From positions 1-8,328 of the forward strand of contig JADFXO010000168.1 of assembly GCA_015233485.1 (NCBI GenBank): a stretch of DNA of 8,328 nt. The letters are read 5' to 3'. The position numbers and the translations under genes were made by a program. Positions 1 to 6,462 of the stretch are shown here, piece by piece. A model generated the notes under the pieces. That model had not been told where the DNA came from. It saw only the letters and a program-made list of their open reading frames with translations, and made no database searches. How positions within the stretch are numbered: the first letter of the stretch is position 1; every line of letters starts with the position of its first letter. The stretch comes from Nitrospirota bacterium (GTDB lineage Bacteria; Nitrospirota; Thermodesulfovibrionia; Thermodesulfovibrionales; Magnetobacteriaceae).

Positions 1-129
1 TTCCACATATGCTTTCACCATCTGATAAGGGACGCTGTAGTAATGCCCTTCAACTTCCACATGATAGTCCATGCTTACCATAACCTCTTTGAACGTGGCA
101 TACTCATATCTTTCCACCGGCAAAGGCAC
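1..129 (-). pseudogene. IS21-family transposase (IstA-type) fragment
   Basis: Read on the minus strand, these bases are open for 43 codons with no stop and give a peptide beginning VPLPVERYEYATFKEV and containing DYHVEVEGHYYSVPY. The P-L-P-x-x-x-Y-E-Y-A segment followed by the D-Y-H-V-E-x-x-G-H-Y-Y-S-V-P-Y motif is characteristic of the region after the catalytic DDE core of IS21-type IstA transposases. The reading frame continues off the left edge, so the C-terminus and any IstB partner lie outside the window. Upstream, homology stops at about base 126-132, where a GGDEF reading frame on the other strand begins, so the N-terminal helix-turn-helix and catalytic core are absent. It cannot encode an active transposase on its own. 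The family call rests on remembered motif resemblance and is fairly secure; the exact breakpoint is not. Confidence 0.75.
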
Positions 130-347
130 GGGAATTGTGTAACGGGGTTAGAGAGCGTATACGCATCCCTTATGGTGACGCGCTTTTATCCGTTACCATA
201 TCAATGGGCATAGCATCGTTCCCTCTGCAAGGTACAAACTCAGCCGAAGTCTTAAAGAACGCGGACAATGCCCTATATGAGGCGAAGCACGCAGGCCGCG
301 ACCAGGTTGTTGTATCTGCGGTTCAGCAAAATTCCTCTTTCGACTGA
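120..347 (+). pseudogene. C-terminal fragment of a GGDEF (diguanylate cyclase) domain protein
   Basis: The plus-strand frame gives RERIRIPYGDALLSVTISMG followed by IASFPLQG and, near the end, ADNALYEAKHAGRDQVV, then a short tail and a TGA stop. The V-T-I-S-M-G-I-A strand and the A-D-x-A-L-Y-x-A-K-x-x-G-R-(D/N) helix are hallmarks of the last third of GGDEF domains, which make cyclic di-GMP from two GTP. The GG(D/E)EF active-site loop, the upstream nucleotide-binding strand and any sensor domain are missing, because the frame meets the IstA fragment at about base 120-132. A TTG at 135 is the only start-like codon, with no convincing ribosome site. The product would be about 70 residues and catalytically dead, so it is a gene relic. 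The domain call is secure; the original architecture is unknown. Confidence 0.82.
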
Positions 348-477
348 CCCGTGCGACAAAAACTTAAGTCAGGCCTGGAGTGTTCATCTTAAAAAACTCA
401 TTAAATGGCTTACCGCCATGGCAAACGCATTAGAAAAATAAAGCAGAAATTGTCCATGCAGTTAGCGTCGGTAGATG

Positions 478-598
<121 letters not shown>

Positions 599-631
599 TT
601 TCTTTAGAATTTTTCGCAAGATTTACAAGGC

Positions 632-2476
632 TCACAATTTACTGTTAAGATTTATACCCAAATCATCTTTCATATTCCCAAGCCGTATTATTTTGCCACA
701 CAGTTCATGACCATTCATTTTTTCTATAGCATTTTTAACCGATTCCGAATTCTCAAAGCATATAAATCCAAAGCCCATACGTCCTTTTTTATCCGGTTTT
801 TGTGGAAGATGAATTTCTATAATGTTACCGAATTCACCAAATAGGTTTCTTAAGTCTGATTCTGTGACAGCATTGCTTAAATTACCAATATATAGTCCTT
901 GTTCGGCAGGGTATACTCTCCGCTCAATCTCAGGTTTAGGTTCAGGTGAAATTCCTATCTTATAACATTTAACTTCTTTTTTATCTATATTTTGAGATTT
1001 AGAAGTCAGTGTAGTATCTGATAGAGTTCTATTTTTTATAAGAATGCCATATTTTATTAAAAAGGAAATTTCTTCTGCATATATCTCCACTCTATCTGTA
1101 TATATAACACGGAAAATATCGTTAGGAGATATTTCTCTACCATCCATGCCAAGAACAACGATTCTTTTTTGACGAGGTGTTAATTTAAAGTTTTCAAATA
1201 GTTTAAGCCAATTAAGTTCCTTCTCTGTAAATACAGACTTGTGGTATAATGTTATTGTGAATGATTGACTATCGGATGAAAGTTCCGGCTTTTTCAGATC
1301 GCTTGTATTTATTATATCAAAAATATTTTTTAAACCTTCACCAAGTTCCCTCATAATCTTATTTTTAGCTAAAACACTTGTGATTAAAGAATTTCTTGAT
1401 TCATGAGCTCCTTTAAGCTCTTTAAGTTCTTCTATTTTTATAGTTGAAAGTAAGGCTCCAGGACTTTTGATTTCCATACGGTCGTCGAATATATAAATCT
1501 CGATTCCATTTTGGATACTATAGTCACGATGTGCTATCGCATTAATGAGTGACTCACGGCAGGCACCCTCCGGGTATATATACTTGGGAACAAATTTATT
1601 ATCCTCGCGTTCTGTTTTATGTGATAAATAAAGACTTAACCTTTCCCATGATGAGATTAAAAGTTCAAAGATATTTCCCCGTAAAGATTCATTTTTTTCA
1701 ACGTTATAATCTTTCCCGCCAAGCAGCTCAGTTCCTTTTACTTTGAGAATCCTCACCTGACATCTCGGATGCCACTTTTGTATATCTTTTGAAAAGAGAA
1801 GTAAGGCAGCTTTTCTAAGACGCATTCCAGATGTTGTGTATTCGGCAATATTAAGCTGCTGTAGATATCTCGCAACGCTCAGTCCTCTTAAATAACTATC
1901 TGCAAGGCTCTGTATAAGATCTATATCAAGGTCGGTGACCTGTGCCCCGTCTATAAAACAACGGTCGTACTCTCTGGAGTTTGCCTCCTTGCGTTCAAAA
2001 TTAATTACATCAAAACTCACCGGTATGTTTTGCTTATCGTTTCTCTTTAGGCAACGACCATCGGAAAGCTGATAGATTTTATCTGCACCTTTATTTACGG
2101 AAAAAAATAAGAGAACTCTGTCGTCTATTGATATTTTGGTTGATCTGCCAAGGGGCAGTCTGCTGCCATTTAAAAGATGGGTATTTACAGCGTTAATCAT
2201 GGTGTTTATATCGTTTTCATTATGTGGAATTCCGGTTATTGTTCCATCGTCTTCAACGCCGATTAGTAAATCACCGCCATCGGCATTTGCAAATGAAACT
2301 AAATTTTCCGCAATGTCCTTGCAGATTTCTTTTACGCTGCGCGGTTTCTTATTCCCTTCTTTTCCATCTAAGGCGGACTTAAACTCACTGTAATGGCTTT
2401 CCCCGAGACGTATAGTATTCCTAATACGCTCATCAGGATATAGTACAATATTGTCTCCGGCAATTCTCTCAGCCAT
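632..2476 (-). CDS. AlbA_2 (Schlafen-type) / ATP-binding protein with C-terminal RNA recognition motif
   Basis: This is a 614-residue protein of unknown role. Residues about 24-165 form an AlbA_2 domain, with the E-S-x-x-x-E-F-K motif (E26, E31, K33) followed by NLVSFANADGGDLLIGVEDD (59-78). Residues about 300-410 match the divergent GHKL-like ATP-binding domain of COG2865 proteins: an N-box-like E-S-L-I-N-A-I-A-H-R-D-Y at 308-319, D-R-M-E-I-x-S-P-G at 332-340 and R-E-L-G-E-G at 376-381. Residues about 425-510 could be a winged helix. Residues 527-603 are an RRM with RNP2 LYIGNL (528-533) and RNP1 MGFGFICF (567-574). AlbA_2/COG2865 proteins are usually annotated as regulators or RecG-like proteins and normally lack an RRM. 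The ATG at 2474-2476 has an AGGA seven bases upstream. The gene stands alone, is visibly richer in A+T than the kinase gene, and is flanked by a repeat and tRNA genes, which fits horizontal acquisition. Catalysis and target are inferred, not shown. Confidence 0.9.
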   Translation of the reverse strand: MAERIAGDNIVLYPDERIRNTIRLGESHYSEFKSALDGKEGNKKPRSVKEICKDIAENLVSFANADGGDLLIGVEDDGTITGIPHNENDINTMINAVNTHLLNGSRLPLGRSTKISIDDRVLLFFSVNKGADKIYQLSDGRCLKRNDKQNIPVSFDVINFERKEANSREYDRCFIDGAQVTDLDIDLIQSLADSYLRGLSVARYLQQLNIAEYTTSGMRLRKAALLLFSKDIQKWHPRCQVRILKVKGTELLGGKDYNVEKNESLRGNIFELLISSWERLSLYLSHKTEREDNKFVPKYIYPEGACRESLINAIAHRDYSIQNGIEIYIFDDRMEIKSPGALLSTIKIEELKELKGAHESRNSLITSVLAKNKIMRELGEGLKNIFDIINTSDLKKPELSSDSQSFTITLYHKSVFTEKELNWLKLFENFKLTPRQKRIVVLGMDGREISPNDIFRVIYTDRVEIYAEEISFLIKYGILIKNRTLSDTTLTSKSQNIDKKEVKCYKIGISPEPKPEIERRVYPAEQGLYIGNLSNAVTESDLRNLFGEFGNIIEIHLPQKPDKKGRMGFGFICFENSESVKNAIEKMNGHELCGKIIRLGNMKDDLGINLNSKL

Positions 2477-2595
2477 ACACTTATCCTACCACAACTATGA
2501 GCATTAAGTGAATAAACTGTTTTCAGACGGTTCTACCCACCAATTGTTACAGGTTGATTTGACAAGGAGCAGATTTATACAAGAAATTTTTACGC

Positions 2596-2625
2596 TTGAC
2601 AAACGCCACCCAAATATGAGACAAT
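2596..2625 (+). promoter_or_regulatory. sigma70-type promoter of tRNA-Val
   Basis: A perfect TTGACA (2596-2601) is followed after 18 bp by GACAAT (2620-2625, four of six matches to TATAAT). The expected start point near 2632 is a few bases upstream of the mature tRNA 5' end at 2640, as usual for a single tRNA gene. It is in the right place and orientation, and no other pair nearby is better spaced. Confidence 0.65.
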
Positions 2626-2639
2626 GGTTAGTCTGACGT

Positions 2640-2715
2640 GGGCGGGTAGCTCAGTTGGGAGAGCACAGCCCTTACAAGGCTGGGGTCACAGGTTCGAGCC
2701 CTGTTCCGCCTACCA
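2640..2715 (+). tRNA. tRNA-Val (anticodon UAC)
   Basis: The full cloverleaf can be drawn. The acceptor arm is GGGCGGG (2640-2646) with TCCGCCT (2705-2711), followed by A73 and an encoded CCA (2713-2715). The D stem is GCTC/GAGC, and the anticodon stem is CAGCC/GGCTG with loop CTTACAA, placing anticodon TAC at 2673-2675. The variable loop has five bases, and the T arm is ACAGG/CCTGT with loop TTCGAGC. It reads GUA and, by wobble, other valine codons. Both end pairs of the acceptor stem, 1-72 and 7-66, are G-U rather than Watson-Crick. It is transcribed towards the tRNA-His/tRNA-Arg pair. Confidence 0.96.
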
Positions 2716-2909
2716 TTCCCCCCCGTCCGGCATTGTTCCCGTCCGGTAAATTATACCGATTACATAATTGACAACAACGCAGCCTTTACCGTGAAAATCC
2801 TACTATTCTAAGACACAAAACTCCCCTTACGGTCTTTGACAGTTTTTTTTGCGATGACTCTATGCCTTATTCCTTTAAAAATGGTCTTGACAAGGGGATC
2901 CACAATAAT
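2716..2909. other. Intergenic stretch between convergent tRNA genes
   Basis: No open frame of note is visible. A C-rich run just after the tRNA-Val CCA leads into two direct copies of CCCGTCCGG (2722-2730 and 2738-2746) and a small hairpin, CGGTA (2744-2748) with TACCG (2754-2758). A run of eight T at about 2844-2851 follows a weak AAAACT/AGTTTT pairing. These may end the convergent tRNA transcripts, but neither is a strong intrinsic terminator. Confidence 0.45.
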
Positions 2910-2983
2910 CGCGCCTGAGAGGATTCGAACCTCCGGCCTGAGGTTCCGGAGACCTCCGCTCTAATCCACTGAGCTACAGGCGC
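2910..2983 (-). tRNA. tRNA-Arg (anticodon CCG)
   Basis: On the minus strand a complete cloverleaf is seen. The acceptor arm GCGCCTG pairs perfectly with CAGGCGC, followed by G73. The D stem is GCTC/GAGC. The anticodon stem is GAGGT/ACCTC with loop CTCCGGA, placing anticodon CCG at 2949-2947, and the T arm carries loop TTCGAAT. It decodes the arginine codon CGG. CCA is not encoded (the next bases read ATT), so the end must be added by the CCA-adding enzyme, unlike the two neighbouring tRNAs. It lies 26 bp downstream of tRNA-His on the same strand and is probably processed from the same transcript. Confidence 0.95.
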
Positions 2984-3009
2984 ATATACACTTCGTAACC
3001 GGACTTAGA

Positions 3010-3087
3010 TGGGGTGAGCAAGGGGACTTGAACCCCCAGCCACTGGAGCCACAGTCCAGAGCTCTAACCAGTTGAGCTATGCTCACC
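3010..3087 (-). tRNA. tRNA-His (anticodon GUG)
   Basis: The minus-strand cloverleaf has acceptor arm GTGAGCA/TGCTCAC, D stem GCTC/GAGC, anticodon stem CTGGA/TCCAG with loop CTGTGGC (anticodon GTG at 3052-3050), and T loop TTCAAGT. The histidine identity element is present: the extra G at position -1 (base 3087) faces C73 (base 3013). CCA is encoded at 3012-3010. It is the first gene of a two-tRNA unit with tRNA-Arg and has its own promoter just upstream. Confidence 0.96.
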
Positions 3088-3096
3088 ATCCAACAG

Positions 3097-3126
3097 ATAC
3101 TATCATATAAATGTGCTTGATGTCAA
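3097..3126 (-). promoter_or_regulatory. sigma70-type promoter of the tRNA-His/tRNA-Arg unit
   Basis: Read on the minus strand there is a perfect -35 box, TTGACA (3126-3121), then an 18 bp spacer and TAGTAT (3102-3097, four of six to consensus). The -10 box ends ten bases before the tRNA-His 5' end, which sets the start point at about 3090. The -35 box overlaps the beginning of the transposase-like frame on the other strand. Confidence 0.65.
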
Positions 3127-3301
3127 TCGGGTATGGCACCCTAAATCCACCATCAAGAGGATATTGAACACACATATACCAAGGTTATCACCACAAAGTG
3201 ATGGTATCTGTGAGCGCTTCCATAAGACCGTACTTGAGGAATTCTACAATTTTGTCCAATTCACGCTGAACCAAGACACTAAAACCAATGCCACGCCTTA
3301 G
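3113..3301 (+). pseudogene. DDE transposase (IS481/IS3-type integrase) remnant
   Basis: The plus-strand frame contains RLSPQSDGICERFHKTVLEE followed by FY, at about 3176-3244. The S-P-Q-(S/T)-(N/D)-G-x-x-E-R-F-H-K-T-x-x-x-E-F-Y motif surrounds the third acidic catalytic residue (E of ERFH) in rve-type integrases of IS481/IS3-like elements. The two earlier catalytic aspartates are missing. Past the E-F-Y the peptide stops resembling the family and ends at a TAG. The first residues, before about 3150, also do not look like transposase, so the real remnant is probably shorter than the open frame. No terminal inverted repeats are visible. It is a dead scrap between the tRNA-His promoter and the kinase gene. 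Confidence 0.7.
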
Positions 3302-3334
3302 TTTGATGATGGATTTGGGGAAAGTCCAATCAAA

Positions 3335-3364
3335 TTGCGAACTGCCGCCGCGCTGTGTTAGTAT
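3335..3364 (+). promoter_or_regulatory. Candidate promoter of the kinase-receiver operon
   Basis: TTGCGA (3335-3340) and TAGTAT (3359-3364) are separated by 18 bp and lie 27 bp upstream of the kinase ATG. The -10 hexamer is the same as that of the tRNA-His promoter. The -35 match is only four of six, so this is tentative. A GGAGG at 3373-3377 lies rather far from the ATG, and AAGG at 3381-3384 sits at a more usual distance. Confidence 0.4.
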
Positions 3365-3390
3365 AGTGTCATGGAGGCGTAAGGCACGTT

Positions 3391-5790
3391 ATGGAAGTTG
3401 TTCAACTAATCACTCATCAGCTTTTAGATATGCTGAACACGGGTGTGGCAATTATTGATAAGAAACTTGTTGTTCTTTACTGGAACCGCTGGCTGGCTAT
3501 GCAAAGCGGTATAAAGAGCAGCGATATTGTCGGGGCGCAGCTGCTTGATTTCTTTCCGAATCTGGACAAACCATCCTTTCTGAAGAGCTGTAAGTCTGTA
3601 TTCAAATTCGGGAACTTCATCTTCTTATCCCAAAAGCTGCATAACTACCTGTTCCCCTTTAAGCTCACCGGGCAGCATAAAACAAACTTTGAATACATGC
3701 AGCAAACTTGCACTATGGGGCCATTAAGAAACGAAAGCGACGTTATAAATTACATTTTTATCACCGTAGAGGACGTAACCGAGATAGTCACCTATGCACA
3801 AAAACAGGAGTGGGCGGAGGCCGAACTGCGACGGGCTAAGACCGCAGCCGAAGACGCCAACCGCGCCAAGAGCGATTTCCTCGCAAGCATGAGCCACGAG
3901 ATACGCACACCAATGAATGACATCATCGGCATGGCAGAACTCCTCACTGAGACCTCACTCACCAATGAGCAGCGGCAGTACGTCGCGGCATTTCAAACGG
4001 CGGGCGAGAACCTGCTTGACATTATCAATGATATCCTCGACTTTTCCAAAATCGAGGCAGGCCAAATCGGCTTCGAACGCGTGGCATTCGACCTGCTTGA
4101 CATTATCGAAAAAATCTTTGAAATCCTCTCCATTCGGGCGCATAAGAAGGGAATCGAACTGAACTACCACATATACCCCGACGTCCCGTGTAGTATAATC
4201 GGCGACCCCGGCCGCCTTCGCCAGGTGCTGGTTAATCTGATAGGAAATTCGATTAAGTTCACAGACAGCGGGGAGGTCGTCCTGCGTATAAAAAATGACC
4301 CGGAATTCAACCAGCCCGGCACCGCGCGTCTGCTGTTTTCAATCTCGGACACCGGAATCGGCATCCCTGAGGACAAGTTTGACATGATATTTATGAAATT
4401 CACCCAGGCAGACTCCTCCACAACGCGCAAATACGGCGGCACGGGACTTGGCCTGTCAATCTCAAAAAAACTCGTCAACCTGATGGACGGCCGCATCTGG
4501 ATAGAAAGTGTCCTCGGGCAGGGAAGCACGTTTCACTTCACGGCGGGCTTTGGATTAGGCCCGGACGTTAACTCAGTCATTAAGCAGCCACTATCTACAG
4601 TGGACATTGCCGGATTAAGAACCCTTGTCATTGATGACAACGCCGCACACCGTGAGATATTAACGGAGCAATTGGCCGGATGGGGGATTCACGCGGCTGC
4701 GGAGGGTGGCGCTCAAAGCGGCCTTGAGAAACTCAAACGCGCAAAATCCAGGGGCAAACCATATGACCTGCTCCTGCTTGATTGCCGTATGCCGGGCATG
4801 GACGGATTCGAGGCGGCTGAGCGCTCTATAAATGCCGCACTTGCAAAAACGACGATTATGATGCTCCTGTCAGACAACAGAAAAGCCGACTGCGAAAAGG
4901 CCATGGGAATTGGGGTAAATGCCTGCATCGTAAAACCTCTGAAGAAGGCCAATCTTCTCACCGTAATCCGCACGGTTCTTGGATATGAAACGGGCGCAGA
5001 GGCTCATACCAGCGAACTCGCCGCATTTACATACAACGCAGTTAATCCACTTAATATCCTCCTTGTCGAGGACTACGCGCAAAATCGCGTGCTCATCAAG
5101 GCATATCTTAAGAATACGCCATACAGAATTGATACGGCCGAAGACGGCGTCTCGGCAATTGAGAAGGTCATAGAGGGAAACTATGACATCGTCCTGATGG
5201 ACATACAGATGCCGGTAATGGACGGTTTGCAGGCCACTGAGGAAATCAGAAAGTATGAGAACGTCAGGGGATTAAAACCCGTTCCAATAGTCGCGTTGAC
5301 CGCATATGCCCTTGATGAAGACATTAAAAAAAGTCAGGCGGCCGGGTGCACGGCACACCTGACGAAACCTATAAAGAAGCTGACACTCATGGAAACAATA
5401 ATAAAACTCACCGGCGCGCGAAGTGCCACATCCCCTGCCCTCTCCCATGCCGCATCCTCTGCAAAACCCGAGTCAGACGCAGAGACTGTTAACAATCTGA
5501 CAGTCTACATTGACCCTGACCTCAAAGGCGTCATTCCTGATTTCCTGAAGGAATTCGCCTGCGATATTAACGCGATAAAAGGGGCGCTCTGCGCGGGCGA
5601 TCTAAAGGACGCTCAAAAAATTGGACATAACCTCAAAGGTGCCGGCGGCGGGTATGGATTTAAGGCCGTTACTACCATTGGAGAGGCCATTGAACGCGCT
5701 GCGAAGGAAAATAACCCTGATGAGTTAACCAGATTACTGGACGAGCTGTCGAATTATATCGAAAATGTCCACATAGTTTATCAGATATGA
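3391..5790 (+). CDS. Hybrid sensor histidine kinase (PAS-HisKA-HATPase-REC-REC-HPt)
   Basis: This is a 799-residue soluble sensor kinase. A PAS-like sensor spans about 10-132 and ends in the typical E-D-V-T-E. A charged helical linker (about 133-163) leads to HisKA with H-box SHEIRTPM and phospho-acceptor H169. The HATPase domain shows N282/N286 (N box), D-T-G-I-G-I-P from 320 and G-G-T-G-L-G-L at 349-355. Receiver 1 has D415/D416, acceptor D464 and K515. Receiver 2 has E560/D561, acceptor D604, T637 and K659. The C-terminal HPt domain has H746 in G-H-N-L-K-G. All phosphotransfer residues are present, so it should be active. There is no signal peptide or membrane segment, so it probably senses an internal cue. 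The start is chosen for the AAGG six bases upstream and because the PAS fold begins at once. The CheY-like gene follows after 24 bp and is the likely final phosphate acceptor. Confidence 0.95.
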   Translation: MEVVQLITHQLLDMLNTGVAIIDKKLVVLYWNRWLAMQSGIKSSDIVGAQLLDFFPNLDKPSFLKSCKSVFKFGNFIFLSQKLHNYLFPFKLTGQHKTNFEYMQQTCTMGPLRNESDVINYIFITVEDVTEIVTYAQKQEWAEAELRRAKTAAEDANRAKSDFLASMSHEIRTPMNDIIGMAELLTETSLTNEQRQYVAAFQTAGENLLDIINDILDFSKIEAGQIGFERVAFDLLDIIEKIFEILSIRAHKKGIELNYHIYPDVPCSIIGDPGRLRQVLVNLIGNSIKFTDSGEVVLRIKNDPEFNQPGTARLLFSISDTGIGIPEDKFDMIFMKFTQADSSTTRKYGGTGLGLSISKKLVNLMDGRIWIESVLGQGSTFHFTAGFGLGPDVNSVIKQPLSTVDIAGLRTLVIDDNAAHREILTEQLAGWGIHAAAEGGAQSGLEKLKRAKSRGKPYDLLLLDCRMPGMDGFEAAERSINAALAKTTIMMLLSDNRKADCEKAMGIGVNACIVKPLKKANLLTVIRTVLGYETGAEAHTSELAAFTYNAVNPLNILLVEDYAQNRVLIKAYLKNTPYRIDTAEDGVSAIEKVIEGNYDIVLMDIQMPVMDGLQATEEIRKYENVRGLKPVPIVALTAYALDEDIKKSQAAGCTAHLTKPIKKLTLMETIIKLTGARSATSPALSHAASSAKPESDAETVNNLTVYIDPDLKGVIPDFLKEFACDINAIKGALCAGDLKDAQKIGHNLKGAGGGYGFKAVTTIGEAIERAAKENNPDELTRLLDELSNYIENVHIVYQI

Positions 5791-5814
5791 TAGTATATTA
5801 GAGATGGAGGAATA

Positions 5815-6270
5815 TTGGAAGATTCAAGCGTATTATCCCTGAAGCAAATAAAGGTTTTGATAGTGGAGGACGACAAAAAAATCAGGAGGCTGTACTATCT
5901 TGGAATCAGAAACAGTATGCTCTTTCAGAGACGGTCATGCGCGGACGGCAAGGCAGCCCTTGAGGTTTTTGAACAATGGAAACCGGACATTGTGATTTTA
6001 GATATTGTGATGCCTGATATGACAGGCTATGAAGTGCTAAGGCGTATTCGCGAATATTTGGCGGACAAGACAACGACGATAGTGATGGCTACCTCGCTGG
6101 CCGACGCTGACACAATAACGGACTGCCTAAGTCTTGGAATTCAGGGATATATAGTGAAGCCGTTTAATCACAGGGAGGTAGCGGACAAGATAATAGAGTA
6201 TTACAAGACGACTGACCCGATACGAGCGACCCTCGCCGGACAGTACCTTGAAGAGATGAGGGCACCATAG
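5815..6270 (+). CDS. CheY-like single-domain response regulator
   Basis: This is a 151-residue protein made almost entirely of one receiver domain: acidic pocket E18/D19/D20 in V-L-I-V-E-D-D, phospho-acceptor D63 in I-L-D-I-V-M-P-D-M, the switch threonine at about T93, and K115 in I-V-K-P-F. A tail of about 20 residues after the fold ends E-E-M-R-A-P and has no DNA-binding or enzymatic domain, so output must come from protein contact or from passing phosphate onward. The start is a TTG, supported by a strong GGAGG (5806-5810) four bases before it. An ATG at 5804 is in another frame that soon stops. The gene lies 24 bp behind the hybrid kinase and is almost certainly cotranscribed. Phosphate from the kinase HPt histidine is the expected input. 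No intrinsic terminator is visible after it. Confidence 0.92.
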   Translation: MEDSSVLSLKQIKVLIVEDDKKIRRLYYLGIRNSMLFQRRSCADGKAALEVFEQWKPDIVILDIVMPDMTGYEVLRRIREYLADKTTTIVMATSLADADTITDCLSLGIQGYIVKPFNHREVADKIIEYYKTTDPIRATLAGQYLEEMRAP

Positions 6271-6372
6271 TCCGCCGCCGAAGCTATCAGCAGGAAAAAA
6301 GTAGTCACAATTATAACAAAATGTGTCAATTATGACGGCATATAGATTTATAAGTCATTGATAATGCAGAAT

Positions 6373-6401
6373 TTGAGTTTTGGCACACAATTTGCTACAA
6401 T
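6373..6401 (+). promoter_or_regulatory. Strong sigma70-like promoter
   Basis: TTGAGT (6373-6378) and TACAAT (6396-6401) are separated by an ideal 17 bp, inside an A+T-rich stretch that continues as TATATAT. The start point would be near 6408. It points at a region with no gene for about 340 bases, so it drives either a long leader for the small membrane-protein gene at 6749 or a short non-coding RNA containing the hairpin at 6463-6522. Confidence 0.55.
6381..6396 (+). promoter_or_regulatory. Candidate sigma54 (-24/-12) promoter
   Basis: TGGCACACAATTTGCT agrees with the sigma54 consensus TGGCAC-N5-TTGC(A/T) at every defined position, with the GG and GC at correct spacing. It lies entirely inside the sigma70-like promoter above, so the two polymerase forms could not bind together. 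No enhancer-binding activator gene is visible in the window. The match is good but short, and A+T-rich intergenic DNA gives chance hits. Confidence 0.45.
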
Positions 6402-6462
6402 ATATATGATGGGTGCGGTTTCACCGTATCTAATCAATCCTAGCAGTAAGCGCAGTAAAAGA

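Noticed and set aside
405..419. ATGGC-TTACC-GCCAT hairpin after the GGDEF relic as a terminator
   Set aside because: Only five base pairs and no U-run follows.
1549..2393. Two plus-strand open frames of 65 and 85 codons inside the AlbA_2/RRM gene
   Set aside because: They are antisense to a well-supported protein and show no independent features.
2559..2581. TTGACA followed by TATACA as an extra promoter before tRNA-Val
   Set aside because: The spacer is only 11 bp, too short for sigma70; the pair at 2596-2625 is far better.
2887..2909. TTGACA followed by AATAAT just before the tRNA-Arg 3' end
   Set aside because: The spacer is 11 bp, and it would transcribe antisense through the tRNA genes.
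2640..3087. tRNA genes as attachment sites of an integrated element around the AlbA_2/RRM gene
   Set aside because: No direct repeat of a tRNA 3' end and no integrase gene could be found in the window.
3955..5173. Several open frames of 64-121 codons on both strands inside the hybrid kinase gene
   Set aside because: They lie wholly within a gene whose domains are all intact, and none has its own motifs.
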